This document shows positions 8,204 to 17,142 of a stretch of DNA of 33,520 nucleotides, one piece after another. This DNA comes from Desulfobacula sp. (GTDB taxonomy: Bacteria; Desulfobacterota; Desulfobacteria; Desulfobacterales; Desulfobacteraceae): NCBI GenBank assembly GCA_028280105.1, contig JANQML010000401.1, forward strand, positions 1 to 33,520, in the 5' to 3' direction. How positions within the stretch are numbered: the first letter of the stretch is position 1; the number at the start of each line of letters is the position of its first letter. The notes under the pieces were generated by a model. The model was not told the origin of the DNA. It ran no database searches and saw nothing but the letters and a program-made list of their open reading frames with translations. Position numbers and translations under genes: made by a program.

Positions 8204-10419
8204 TTGGTTCCAAATGCTCCGATACCGACAAGGTTGATGAGAAAGGCGATGCTGGTTTCGTTATTGGATTCTTCAAAAAAGAGGTTAAACCACCAGCATG
8301 CTTTTTTATATGAAAATCCGGCCCGGGTTTCAACGGTTTTATCGTCCATTAGATTTTTTTCAACCGAATAATAACAGGAGAGCCGGTCATTGATCCGGAT
8401 GTCGACTTTGCCGTACAAAGATTCAGACAGGTCCCGTTCATACCGGTATTCGGTTCTAAGAGAGTCCCCTCTGTAATCTCTGATGGTGCTGCCCACATTA
8501 AATAAGGTAAACTCGTTGGAATTGGGAGACCAGTCAATCTCTGAGTCGAGGGTCAAAAAATTTCCGGGATTGAACTCGATCTCCAACGAAAGGTCTGAAA
8601 ACGGATCCGGCAGGTTGTCTCTTTCTCTTTTTATATCATAACTTTGAGAGAACTTGACATATGCTATTTCTCTATAAAAAGCTGACGTTTCCCCCTGGGG
8701 GGTGGTTCGGTTTTTCCGGGTGATAAAACGATTGGTTATCGACCAGGTCAAACGGTTTTCTTCCTCGATTCTATCGGTGTCGTCAAAAAAAGGCAGGGTA
8801 TCCTGGCCGGTGTAAGGGGTAAAGGCATAGGTCAGTTCCGGGGTGATCTCATGTTTGATTTTTTCGGCAAACGCGTTTGCAGTGTCGAAAATTTTGATGA
8901 CTTTTGAGGATAAAACCGCCTCCATGTCATAGAGTTCTCTTGTTCTGAAACTCTCTGAGTTCCCTTCTGAATCTGTAAAATCGCTGGTGTAATAAATGGT
9001 TTCTCTCAGACCCAACGAAGGTTCAAACGTAAAAAAACGGCCCAGTTTCAACGGGGTTGAAAAACGGGGATAAAGGTCGGTTCTTTGGCCTTTGACAAGG
9101 GTTGATGTGGTCTCTTTCCGGTAAAACGAGGTATGTTCGGTTTCAAGGGAGTAATAGAACGGAAAGGTTCCCAGCCTCTGTTTGGCTACGTCAAACCGAA
9201 AGCTGGGAAGTGTTTGCAGGGTTGTATCCGCCATATCTGCCCGTCTGGCTCTTACATCGTCAAACCAGATGCCATCCATTTTAAACGAATAATTAGACCA
9301 GGACTTAGTCAGTGATAACGTGTTTTTTCGGGTAAAGTCGTCGTATTCATCCAGACTTCGCCCATGGACGGCTTCAAAATATTCTTTGGTTTCATCATAC
9401 CCTGTAAATCCGTCCCTGAATTCATGCAGGTAATCTTCATCGCTGACCACATCAATATCCAGTTTTGCAGTAAACCCGTTGGGCAACTGCTGATCGTTTT
9501 TCATCCGAAACCAGAACCGATCGGTGTTGGTCCGCTGCGGGGTGGCATCAAACCGGTAGTCTATCGTTGCATCTGTCCCGTCGTCTATTTTTTCATCTTC
9601 AAGTATGTCCAGGTGGATACTGCCTTTTGATCGGTTATTGACCATATACCGGTATTCGGCTCCGACCTTCATTCCCCGCTCTGACATGTAATTGGCATAA
9701 AATGTGGCATCGGTATCCCGTGAAATCGCCCAGAAAAGTGGTTGTTCATATTCAACGCCTTTCCGGTCCGAGGAGGAGACCCTTGGAATAAGCAGCCCTG
9801 TCTGGCGCTTGGTCCTTGCCGGAAAAATCAGGTAAGGACTGTATAACACCGGGGCGTTTTTTGCCCACAACACCGTGTGGCTGGCTTTGCCGTACCCCTC
9901 AATGCTCACGCTGATCTCCTTGGCTGAAATTTTCCAGTCCGGCACATCCCCGGAACAGGATGTGATGGAACCTTTGTCCGCACTGTAGGAAAATTTACCC
10001 GTTTTTTTAATATTTTCACCAACAATATGAAAATTGCTCTCTTCAATGAAAATACTGCCTTTCCTGATGGAGCCGGTTTCCGTTGCCAGGTTGATCTGCA
10101 TGGCATCACATTTGATGGAATCTTTGCCTGAGATCAACAATACGTCTCCCCGGGCAAACGCATCCTTTGTCTGGTTTGAAAATTCCACGTAATCGGCTTC
10201 AAGGCGGGTTTTACCGCCGGTGATGACGACATCATCCTCGGCAATATAGAGTTGGCGTTTGCTGTCAAAGGTGACAACCTGTGCAGAAATTTGCCAGGAG
10301 GTCTCTTCCGGATTATCAATGCCCGTTGCAGTGACAACCCCGGTCAGAGCCAAATGGAGAATTAAAAAAACAAAACCGTGCAGAAACAGCCGGCCTTTTT
10401 TCTGTGACAGACAGGACAT
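8200..10419 (-). CDS. lptD: LPS-assembly outer-membrane protein LptD
   Basis: A 739-residue outer-membrane protein that inserts lipopolysaccharide into the outer leaflet with LptE. An N-terminal signal peptide (hydrophobic to about residue 32) is followed by an OstA/LptA-like beta-jellyroll domain (about 45-160). The characteristic LptD block VLYSPYLIFPARTKRQTG is at 191-208, and the rest is beta-barrel with many aromatic and charged alternating strands. Mature-region cysteines are at 104, 155, 682 and 708. E. coli LptD uses two N-terminal and two C-terminal cysteines for its disulfides, so an equivalent pairing is possible although the C-terminal pair is not adjacent here. It is somewhat shorter than the E. 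coli protein. The downstream NusG-like gene overlaps its stop. Confidence 0.93.
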   Translation of the reverse strand: MSCLSQKKGRLFLHGFVFLILHLALTGVVTATGIDNPEETSWQISAQVVTFDSKRQLYIAEDDVVITGGKTRLEADYVEFSNQTKDAFARGDVLLISGKDSIKCDAMQINLATETGSIRKGSIFIEESNFHIVGENIKKTGKFSYSADKGSITSCSGDVPDWKISAKEISVSIEGYGKASHTVLWAKNAPVLYSPYLIFPARTKRQTGLLIPRVSSSDRKGVEYEQPLFWAISRDTDATFYANYMSERGMKVGAEYRYMVNNRSKGSIHLDILEDEKIDDGTDATIDYRFDATPQRTNTDRFWFRMKNDQQLPNGFTAKLDIDVVSDEDYLHEFRDGFTGYDETKEYFEAVHGRSLDEYDDFTRKNTLSLTKSWSNYSFKMDGIWFDDVRARRADMADTTLQTLPSFRFDVAKQRLGTFPFYYSLETEHTSFYRKETTSTLVKGQRTDLYPRFSTPLKLGRFFTFEPSLGLRETIYYTSDFTDSEGNSESFRTRELYDMEAVLSSKVIKIFDTANAFAEKIKHEITPELTYAFTPYTGQDTLPFFDDTDRIEEENRLTWSITNRFITRKNRTTPQGETSAFYREIAYVKFSQSYDIKRERDNLPDPFSDLSLEIEFNPGNFLTLDSEIDWSPNSNEFTLFNVGSTIRDYRGDSLRTEYRYERDLSESLYGKVDIRINDRLSCYYSVEKNLMDDKTVETRAGFSYKKACWWFNLFFEESNNETSIAFLINLVGIGAFGTK

Positions 10420-10461
10420 CTTTGGTTTCCATTAAAAATTGCACATCAGTTAAAATTACTG

Positions 10462-10491
10462 TATAAAGCCATTTAATAATTTAAAAGTCAA
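10462..10491 (-). promoter_or_regulatory. Candidate sigma-70 promoter for lptD
   Basis: On the minus strand TTGACT (10491-10486) is followed after 18 bp by TTTATA (10467-10462), about 40 bp before the lptD start. The 146-bp gap is a divergent promoter region shared with the cysteine synthase/CysRS fusion gene. By eye only. Confidence 0.4.
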
Positions 10492-10565
10492 CCCTGCATT
10501 GGATAAAAGCAACGATGGGCGGCTAAACCGGCGGATCGGCTCCGGACTGTAAAAAGGCGAACCAA

Positions 10566-12866
10566 ATGACACATTCAATTATCGATGCCATCGGCAATAC
10601 CCCGTTAGTGGAAATTCGGCACATGAATCCGGTCAAAGGGGTTACGCTTTACGCCAAACTGGAATATTTGAATCCGGGCGGTTCCATAAAAGACCGGGCT
10701 GCCCTCTATATGATAACCGAGGCTGAAAAATCGGGATTACTGACCAAGGATAAGGTCGTGATTGAAGCCACCAGCGGGAATACCGGTATCGGACTTGCGA
10801 TGATCTGTGCGGTAAAAGGGTATGAGATCGCATTGACCATGGCGGAGAATGCGAGCCGGGAGCGCAAAAGTATTCTTCGGGCAAGAGGGGCTCAACTGAT
10901 TCTGACCCCCAAGCATCTGGGATCTGACGGGGCCATTGAAGAAGCCTATCGCCTTGCAAGAGAGTATCCGGAAAGATATTTTTTGACAGACCAGTATAAT
11001 AATGAAGGCAACTGGAAATCCCATTATCACACCACCGCACCTGAGATTTTGGAACAGACAGATGGCCGGGTCACCAGTGTGGTGGCCACACTGGGGACCA
11101 GCGGTACCCTGATGGGATTATCCAGGCGATTAAAGGAAGAAAACGAACAGATTCGGATCATCTGTGCCGAACCCCATCCGGGACACAAAATCCAGGGCCT
11201 TAAAAATATGAAAGAGTCCTATACCCCCGGGATTATGGATAAAAACCGGCTGGACGAGAAGATAAATATTGATGATGAATCCGCCTTTGAAACCGCCCGG
11301 CAACTGGCATCCCGGGAGGGACTCTTTGTGGGGATGAGTTCCGGTGCGGCCATGGCTGCGGCCATCCGGGAGGCAAAAAAAATACAAAAGGGAGTGGTCG
11401 TGGCCATTCTTCCCGACAGCGGGGAACGATATCTCTCCACTCCGCTCTTCTCCGTTGGAAAACCGCTGCCCCTGACGCTTTACAATACGGTGACAAAAAC
11501 CAAAACCCGGTTTAACCCCATTGAAAAGGATAAGGTTTCCATCTATACCTGCGGCCCCACCGTCCATCAGCGGTTGAATATCGGTCAGTTCAGGCGGTAC
11601 GCGTTTACGGATCTTTTAATCCGGTATATCGAGTATCATCAGATCCGCGTCAACCATATCGTGAATATAACGGATTATGATGACCGGACCATTCAGGGGG
11701 CTGCAGCGGCCGGTCAATCCCTGTCCGATTTTACAAACAATCACCTGGCACAGTTTAAAACAGACCTGGCCCATCTGGGAATCCGGGTGGCGGACGCCTA
11801 TCCAAAGGTGTCTGAACACTTTGACGAGATGACTGAAGTGGCCCGGCAGCTCCAGGTTCGAAATCATGCCTATGAAAAATTGCATTCTCTCTATTTTGAT
11901 ATCTCAAGCCTGCCGGAATACGGGGGAGTGTCCGGCATTGATCTGGATAAAATTAAAGTCGGTGCAACCGTTGACCTGGATGAATATGAGAAAAATAATC
12001 CAAAGGATTTCACCCTGTTCAAACGGGTGACGCTTTCCGAACTTAAACGCGGGGTCGGAATTAAAACGCAGTGGGGAAATGTCCGGCCGTCCCTGCATCT
12101 GCAGTGTGCGGCCATTGCCATGAAATACTTGGGGAACCATTTTGACATACAGACCGGATCCAGAGAGCTTGTTTTTCCCCATCACGAGAATGAAGTGGCT
12201 ATTGCAAAAGCGTCCGGTGATGCAAGTCTGGCCGGAATCTGGCTCCACTGTGACCCGGTAAGCTATGACGGCAGCCTGGGAGAGCGGGATTTGGAGTCAA
12301 TCCGTCTGGATGATCTCACGGCCCGGGGCTGGGCTTACCAGACCATCCGATTCTGGCTGCTGTCCAACCATTATAGAAAACCCCTTGTTCTGTCCGAAGC
12401 GTCCCTGAGTCAGGCGCAAAACAGCCTGAATAAAATCAACCGGTGCCTGGAAATCCTCGGCAGTATAAAGACAGGGGCGGTTAAGTCCGGAGACGGATAT
12501 GAGGATACCGATTCCCTGGCCTACGATATCCGGGATGAATTTATCCGGGCCATGGAAGACGACATGAAAATATCTGCGGTGATCTCCTCGCTTCTGGCCC
12601 ATGTTAAATCGATTAACAGCCGGATCAGCAGGAATACGATTGACCGTGGCAATGCCGACAAACTCATTCAGTCGTTCATGGATATCAATTCGGTTCTCCA
12701 GGTATTCAGATTCGAGAAAAAAACGGAATATTCGCAAATCGTGCAGGATCTTATCAGGCAGCGGGAGGCGGCAAGAGCCAGAAACAACTGGAAAAAAGCG
12801 GATGGGATCCGGGACCGGTTGATTGCGATGGGTATCTGTGTCCAAGATAAAAAGGCAGAGGTATGA
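10566..12866 (+). CDS. Cysteine synthase - cysteinyl-tRNA synthetase-like fusion protein with degenerate HIGH/KMSKS motifs
   Basis: A 766-residue two-domain protein. Residues 1 to about 300 are a fold-type II PLP cysteine synthase (CysK/CysM type): GGSIKDR with PLP lysine K42, SGNTG at 70-74, the phosphate loop GTSGT at 177-181, and PDSGERYLS near 283-291. Residues about 315-766 align with CysRS: YTCGPTVH (Cys329), HLQC (Cys514), FPHHENE (538-543), an HYR block at 602-604, a DALR-like helical region and the usual C-terminal tail (about 735-760). The catalytic signatures differ: the HIGH position reads NIGQ (338-341) and the KMSKS position reads LGERD (571-575). Zinc ligands are kept. It may make cysteine and activate or transfer it, possibly not to tRNA. 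It is coupled by ATGA to the following unknown gene. Confidence 0.88.
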   Translation: MTHSIIDAIGNTPLVEIRHMNPVKGVTLYAKLEYLNPGGSIKDRAALYMITEAEKSGLLTKDKVVIEATSGNTGIGLAMICAVKGYEIALTMAENASRERKSILRARGAQLILTPKHLGSDGAIEEAYRLAREYPERYFLTDQYNNEGNWKSHYHTTAPEILEQTDGRVTSVVATLGTSGTLMGLSRRLKEENEQIRIICAEPHPGHKIQGLKNMKESYTPGIMDKNRLDEKINIDDESAFETARQLASREGLFVGMSSGAAMAAAIREAKKIQKGVVVAILPDSGERYLSTPLFSVGKPLPLTLYNTVTKTKTRFNPIEKDKVSIYTCGPTVHQRLNIGQFRRYAFTDLLIRYIEYHQIRVNHIVNITDYDDRTIQGAAAAGQSLSDFTNNHLAQFKTDLAHLGIRVADAYPKVSEHFDEMTEVARQLQVRNHAYEKLHSLYFDISSLPEYGGVSGIDLDKIKVGATVDLDEYEKNNPKDFTLFKRVTLSELKRGVGIKTQWGNVRPSLHLQCAAIAMKYLGNHFDIQTGSRELVFPHHENEVAIAKASGDASLAGIWLHCDPVSYDGSLGERDLESIRLDDLTARGWAYQTIRFWLLSNHYRKPLVLSEASLSQAQNSLNKINRCLEILGSIKTGAVKSGDGYEDTDSLAYDIRDEFIRAMEDDMKISAVISSLLAHVKSINSRISRNTIDRGNADKLIQSFMDINSVLQVFRFEKKTEYSQIVQDLIRQREAARARNNWKKADGIRDRLIAMGICVQDKKAEV

Positions 12867-13819
12867 AATTAAAAAAAATATTTTTTCCATTTTCCCATAT
12901 CACCGATCGGCAGACACATGCCATGCTCTCCTTTTTTCCTGAATTTGATTACCTATCGCTGGAATCTGATCTTGACGGTCAAGGCGCTGTTGTTCTGTTT
13001 CATGAAAGGGGAAGGATACATCCCTTATTTCCCGAACCCGAAGAGATGCAGACCATTGAACGGACCAGTTCGCAATACCTGGAATGGGCGGATATGCATC
13101 GGGGTAATGAGAGTAATCTTAAAACCTTATGGACGGACATACCGTATTTAAAAGATGATATGGATGTCGCGGGTATAAAATCCCGGTTACTCAACCCCCA
13201 GGCGGATGAAAACGATGATCCGGAAGCGTTCCCGTGGCAAAAGGCGCTTTTGTTCTTAAAAATGGCCCGGATCTGCGATGCTCAGCACGATTCAATCAAC
13301 CAGCGGCTAAACACCATCGACCAGGCCCGGGATGATTTGATCACGGTATTGCGCGGTGATGGCGCCCTCTTTTCGAAACTGCCTGAATCAGCCGCCGAAG
13401 AAACGGATCCAGGGGATCGAATGACGGCCGAGAGGATCATGTTCTGGGCCGGATATATGGCTTATAAAAGAGTGTGGGAGCGTGAAAATACACCACCTTT
13501 GTTTGTTACAACCAGCCCGGCTGTTTTTGAGTCTCTTGAAGCCAATTGTAAAGATGTTATAAATCCCCTTGACATCAAACAGATAAAAGTGCATGAAAAT
13601 GAATGTGAAAATCAAAACCAATGGCACCATCAGTTGAACCAACACATCGTGCGTGCCATTGAAGGGAATGAATGCCGGGAAACAGACCTGCCACGGGTTG
13701 ACGATGAATGTGAACTCATGGCTCAGCTTAAGCTGGGACTTTTTTCCGGAGATAAGATAAACCGTTGCTTTAATATAAAGGCCGAGCAGATTCCGGTCTG
13801 CCTGGTTCGGTTAAAGTGA
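12863..13819 (+). CDS. Hypothetical protein coupled to the cysteine synthase/CysRS-like gene
   Basis: A 318-residue soluble protein that I do not recognise. It has no signal peptide or membrane segment, and it is acidic and rich in Asp/Glu. The middle part (about 120-160) looks helical, with a KMARICDAQHDSINQRLNTI stretch that could be coiled coil. The N-terminal FPFSHITDRQTHAMLSFFP suggests a short ordered beta/alpha start. Its ATG lies inside the stop of the preceding gene (ATGA), so the two are translationally coupled and probably act together. No catalytic motif is evident. Length, codon use and the absence of frame breaks support a real gene. Confidence 0.8.
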   Translation: MKLKKIFFPFSHITDRQTHAMLSFFPEFDYLSLESDLDGQGAVVLFHERGRIHPLFPEPEEMQTIERTSSQYLEWADMHRGNESNLKTLWTDIPYLKDDMDVAGIKSRLLNPQADENDDPEAFPWQKALLFLKMARICDAQHDSINQRLNTIDQARDDLITVLRGDGALFSKLPESAAEETDPGDRMTAERIMFWAGYMAYKRVWERENTPPLFVTTSPAVFESLEANCKDVINPLDIKQIKVHENECENQNQWHHQLNQHIVRAIEGNECRETDLPRVDDECELMAQLKLGLFSGDKINRCFNIKAEQIPVCLVRLK

Positions 13820-13827
13820 CAAAAAAC

Positions 13828-13855
13828 TTGCTTTAAATGTGATTCGTGTTATAAA
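13828..13855 (+). promoter_or_regulatory. Candidate sigma-70 promoter for ferredoxin gene
   Basis: TTGCTT (13828-13833) and TATAAA (13850-13855) are spaced by 16 bp in a very AT-rich 110-bp gap. A second TATAAT-like hexamer lies at 13892 without a good -35 box. By eye only. Confidence 0.35.
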
Positions 13856-13930
13856 TGCGTTTTTTATACAAATAATATTAAAAAATGAGTTTATAATATT
13901 ATATGTTAATTATTAAGGGAGGCTATTAAA

Positions 13931-14119
13931 ATGGCATTTAATCCAATTGTGGACGAAGCAAAATGTGTGGGTTGCGAAGAGTGTGTGGACGTCTGTCCTG
14001 TCGAAGTGTTTGAAATGGAAGATGATAAATCCGTTGCTGTAAATGCTGAAGACTGCATGGGCTGCGAAAGCTGCGTGGAAGTCTGTGAAGAAGACGCTAT
14101 CGTCATCGAAGAAGACTAA
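13931..14119 (+). CDS. 2[4Fe-4S] ferredoxin
   Basis: A 62-residue bacterial-type ferredoxin, a cytoplasmic low-potential electron carrier. Two cluster motifs are visible: CVGCEECVDVCP and CMGCESCVEVCE. The second ends in Cys-Glu instead of the usual Cys-Pro. The protein is strongly acidic, as is common for ferredoxins. AGGGAGG lies 8-14 bp before the ATG, one of the best ribosome sites in the window. It has its own candidate promoter and an intrinsic terminator, so it is probably monocistronic and well expressed. Its redox partner is not encoded here. Confidence 0.96.
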   Translation: MAFNPIVDEAKCVGCEECVDVCPVEVFEMEDDKSVAVNAEDCMGCESCVEVCEEDAIVIEED

Positions 14120-14138
14120 ACCGGAACGTATACAAAAT

Positions 14139-14180
14139 AAAAAAGAGCCGGATGGAACCCGTTCCATCCGGCTCTTTTTT
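14139..14180 (+). terminator. Intrinsic terminator after ferredoxin
   Basis: A perfect 14-bp stem, GAGCCGGATGGAAC / GTTCCATCCGGCTC, with a two-base spacer, flanked by A6 on the left and T6 on the right, begins about 20 bp after the ferredoxin stop. The flanking A- and T-runs make it potentially bidirectional. Confidence 0.92.
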
Positions 14181-14488
14181 ATTTTTTTCAACCACTCGCC
14201 TATCTTCTGCCATGTTACAAAAAGAAGAGGCAAAAGAAAGGGGAGCGGGATGTTCATGGTTTGAGAACGTTGGTTTGTTTTGCGTGTGGTAATTTTTTTT
14301 ATCAGTGTGTAAAAAAAACTGACACAAAAGACCTGGCTTGTCTTTTTGGTTATCTTTTTATATTATCCTTGGAATCAATCGGTTATGGGTTGAATAGTTT
14401 AAGGCTTTCTTCTGGCATGTATTTTGATAAAGTAGCAAAGGATGCAGCAAAGAGAATAAAGCCGTTAATAACTGATCGTAAAAGGTAG
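14181..14488 (+). other. Non-coding region upstream of histidine kinase, with candidate promoters
   Basis: About 310 bp with no convincing gene. A TTGTCT (14338-14343) and TATTAT (14361-14366) pair with 17-bp spacing is a plausible sigma-70 promoter for the downstream kinase, giving a leader of roughly 115 nt. A second possible signal, sigma-54-like, is listed separately. Confidence 0.4.
14413..14428 (+). promoter_or_regulatory. Weak sigma-54-like element
   Basis: TGGCAT-N5-TTGAT fits the -24/-12 spacing of sigma-54 promoters, but the normally invariant -12 GC reads GA. It is about 60 bp before the kinase start, and an NtrC-type activator is encoded in the same island. Confidence 0.2.
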
Positions 14489-16216
14489 ATGATGGAACAG
14501 ATACCAGAAGATCGAAAGATATTTTACCAGGTATTAACAAGAAAGATAACAACCCTGATCATCATTGTTTCTTTTTTCCCTATGGTGCTCACAACCGGTG
14601 TTTTATTTTACCGGTTTAACCTGACATATACGGACAAGATTCAGGCGCACATATCCGAACTGATCCAGAAGCATACTCAGAATATTGACACGTTTTTAGC
14701 AGAGAAACTGGGCAATATTCGATATCTTGCCACTCTTTTTGACGACGAAAATGATGACCCGCACACTTTTTTACAAGAGAATTTAAACTTGTTAAAAGAA
14801 GAGTACGGGGATGTATTTACCGATCTGGGAATTGTCAATGAGGAGGGGATTCAGTTTGCGTATCAAGGTCCTTTTAACCTTGAAAACGCGAATTACTCCG
14901 GTGCAAAATGGTTTTTAGAGGCAAAGGAAAAACCTTACTATATCAGTGATGTGTTTGCCGGATTGAGAGGACACCCCCATTTCATCATTGCCGTGAAGGT
15001 CATATCCAACGGGTCGGATTATATATTGCGATCCACAATTAATTTTACCGCTTTTAATTCGTTGGTTGAAAGTATTCACATCGGTAAAACAGGCATTGCA
15101 TTTATCATCAACGGCCAGGGAGAGTTGCAGACCAAAACCGACACCGGGCTTCACTCGTCAATTATCTCCCAAATATTAGAACCCGGCGGATTTGACAAAA
15201 ATACCACCGTGTTTAAAAAGATCCGGGATGACTCCGGGCGTAAATATTTGTGCGTCACCGCCATGTTCAACAATATCGACTGGTTGATGGTTTTTCGGCA
15301 GGATATCAATGATGCGTTTCACGAGCTGAGAAAGACCCAGGTGCTTACATTGGCCATCTTTCTTTTAGGGTGTGTTGCCATTGTCTTTGTTGCCTTTGCG
15401 CTTCCCCGGAAAATAATAAGACTGCTTTCGAGTTCGGATCAAAAAAGCGAGGCCATGAACAAGCAGGTGGTTGAAAGCGGGAAGCTGGCAACCATTGGCG
15501 AACTGGCTGCAGGTATTGCCCATGAAATTAACAATCCCGTTGCGATCATGGTTGAAGAGGCCGGTTGGATCGGTGACCTGCTTGAGGAAGAGGAATTAAA
15601 AGAGTGTGATAACCTTGTTGAATTCAAGCGGGCACTGGCACAGATCAACACCCAGGGAAAACGGTGCAAGGAGATTACCCATAAACTTCTCAGCTTCGCA
15701 CGTAAAACCGATTCCACGGTTAACGACGTTCAGATCAATGATGCGATTCATGAAATTGTTTTACTGACGGCACAAATGGCAAAATACAATAAGGTCAAAA
15801 TAGAGACCCGTCTTAATGAGGGGATTCCCTATATCCGGATATCGCCGTCTGAATTGCAACAGGTGATCTTAAACCTGATCAACAACGCCATTGATGCCAT
15901 GGAAAAAAACGGCGGGCTGATAATCATTGAGACCAAAGTCAGCCGCATTGAAAAAAATCATATTGTAATAACAATCGAAGACAACGGGCCGGGTATTCCA
16001 AAGGATAATCTTGCCAGAATATTTGATCCGTTTTTTACAACAAAAGCGGTGGGTAAAGGAACCGGGCTCGGACTCTCAATATGTTACGGTATCATTGAAA
16101 AAATGGGCGGTAAAATCGATGTTCACAGCCAGGTTGATGTGGGGACCAAATTCAGGATATGGATACCGTTTCAGGAAATGTTAAGCCAAGAGATGGACAA
16201 ACAAACCAATGAGTGA
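14489..16216 (+). CDS. Membrane sensor histidine kinase with Cache-type extracytoplasmic domain
   Basis: A 575-residue sensor. A first membrane segment (about 20-42) and a second (about 284-305) enclose about 240 residues that look like a double-Cache ligand-binding domain. The cytoplasmic part has the HisKA box GIAHEINNP with phospho-accepting His345, then HATPase: N-box [10 protein letters not shown]1 box DNGPGIP, F box FDPFF and G2 box GTGLGLS. I see no clear HAMP domain between the second membrane segment and HisKA. The family autophosphorylates on ligand signal and passes phosphate to a receiver. Two single-domain receivers follow directly, the first overlapping this stop region by a few bases or starting 20 bp after it, so they are likely partners. 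The ligand is unknown. Confidence 0.92.
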   Translation: MMEQIPEDRKIFYQVLTRKITTLIIIVSFFPMVLTTGVLFYRFNLTYTDKIQAHISELIQKHTQNIDTFLAEKLGNIRYLATLFDDENDDPHTFLQENLNLLKEEYGDVFTDLGIVNEEGIQFAYQGPFNLENANYSGAKWFLEAKEKPYYISDVFAGLRGHPHFIIAVKVISNGSDYILRSTINFTAFNSLVESIHIGKTGIAFIINGQGELQTKTDTGLHSSIISQILEPGGFDKNTTVFKKIRDDSGRKYLCVTAMFNNIDWLMVFRQDINDAFHELRKTQVLTLAIFLLGCVAIVFVAFALPRKIIRLLSSSDQKSEAMNKQVVESGKLATIGELAAGIAHEINNPVAIMVEEAGWIGDLLEEEELKECDNLVEFKRALAQINTQGKRCKEITHKLLSFARKTDSTVNDVQINDAIHEIVLLTAQMAKYNKVKIETRLNEGIPYIRISPSELQQVILNLINNAIDAMEKNGGLIIIETKVSRIEKNHIVITIEDNGPGIPKDNLARIFDPFFTTKAVGKGTGLGLSICYGIIEKMGGKIDVHSQVDVGTKFRIWIPFQEMLSQEMDKQTNE

Positions 16217-16236
16217 AACTTAATATGAGGAGACAT

Positions 16237-16671
16237 ATGATGAATCATGTCAAATTATTGCTCGTAGATGATGAAAAGGCCTTTCTTGATACCATCACGA
16301 AACGGATGGAGAAACGTCAGGTTGACGTTACTGCCGCGTATAGCGGACAAGAGGCGTTAGCCGTACTTGAAGAGAAAAAAAAAATGGAGGTGGTCATACT
16401 GGATGTAAAAATGCCGGGAATGGACGGCATGGAAACACTAAAGCAGATCAAAACCCGGTTCCCTCTGGTTGAGGTGATTATGCTCACCGGCCATGCCACT
16501 GTGGAAACGGCAATTGAAGGTATGAAAATGGGGGCGTTCGACTACCTGATGAAACCTTGTGATATTGATCAGCTGCTTGAAAAGGTCGAGGGCGCGGCTG
16601 AAAAAAAACAAAAGCACGAAGAAAAGATAATGGAAGCGCGGATGAAAGAAATCACCAATCAGCGCGTATAA
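16237..16671 (+). CDS. Single-domain response regulator (CheY-like)
   Basis: A receiver of about 144 residues with no output domain. The acidic pair is in LLLVDDEKAF, the phospho-acceptor Asp in VVILDVKMPGMDG, the switch Thr in IMLTGHAT, and the Lys in LMKPCD. A charged helix of about 25 residues follows the receiver. An in-frame ATG exists upstream at 16213, inside the kinase stop, but the GAGGAG site at 16227-16232 favours the ATG at 16237 or 16240. It probably carries phosphate between kinases or to the NtrC-type activator later in the island, or acts through protein contact. Confidence 0.9.
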   Translation: MMNHVKLLLVDDEKAFLDTITKRMEKRQVDVTAAYSGQEALAVLEEKKKMEVVILDVKMPGMDGMETLKQIKTRFPLVEVIMLTGHATVETAIEGMKMGAFDYLMKPCDIDQLLEKVEGAAEKKQKHEEKIMEARMKEITNQRV

Positions 16672-16687
16672 ATTAAAGAGAGTGGTC

Positions 16688-17125
16688 ATGAAGAGTGCCA
16701 ACACTGACAAAGAGCCGATAGATGTTCTGCTTGTGGATGATGAACAGGGCTACCTGAATGTTCTGTCCAACAGGCTTGCCCGGCGGTTTGTCAATGCAAC
16801 TAAAGCGTTTAGCGGAACCCAGGCGATACAAATATTAAGAAAAAATGATTTTGATGTTGTGGTTCTGGATTTGAAAATGGAAGACATGGATGGTATTGAA
16901 GTGCTGAAAGTGATGAAGAAGATGGTTCCGGACCTGCCCGTTATCATATTAACCGGGCATGGTTCGCAAAAGGCGGCAGAAGACGGGATTGCGTCCGGTG
17001 CATTTGACTATCTGACCAAACCGTGTGAACTGCAGGAACTCTTGGATAAAATACAGGAAGCACATCGATTCCAGAAAAAAACAAAGGACTCTGTTTCTGA
17101 TTTGAACAAAAAAGACGATAGCTGA
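16688..17125 (+). CDS. Single-domain response regulator (CheY-like)
   Basis: A receiver of about 145 residues. The acidic pair is in VLLVDDEQGY, the phospho-acceptor in VVVLDLKMEDMDG, with Thr in ILTGHGS and Lys in LTKPCEL. The usual MPGMDG reads MEDMDG here, without the Pro-Gly. A GTG six bases earlier (16682) is a possible alternative start, but the AAAGAGAG site fits the ATG at 16688 better. Like its upstream neighbour it ends in a charged helix and lacks an output domain. It sits between a similar receiver and the permease gene, with 17 bp to the latter. Confidence 0.9.
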   Translation: MKSANTDKEPIDVLLVDDEQGYLNVLSNRLARRFVNATKAFSGTQAIQILRKNDFDVVVLDLKMEDMDGIEVLKVMKKMVPDLPVIILTGHGSQKAAEDGIASGAFDYLTKPCELQELLDKIQEAHRFQKKTKDSVSDLNKKDDS

Positions 17126-17142
17126 GTGGTCAAGGAGAAAAT

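Noticed and set aside
11616..12890. Several long minus-strand frames across the cysteine synthase/CysRS-like gene
   Set aside because: All are antisense to a gene with clear motifs in both domains.
14261..14488. 75-codon plus-strand frame before the first histidine kinase
   Set aside because: No ribosome site, starts at a non-ATG codon, sits in an AT-rich promoter region and shows no recognisable features.
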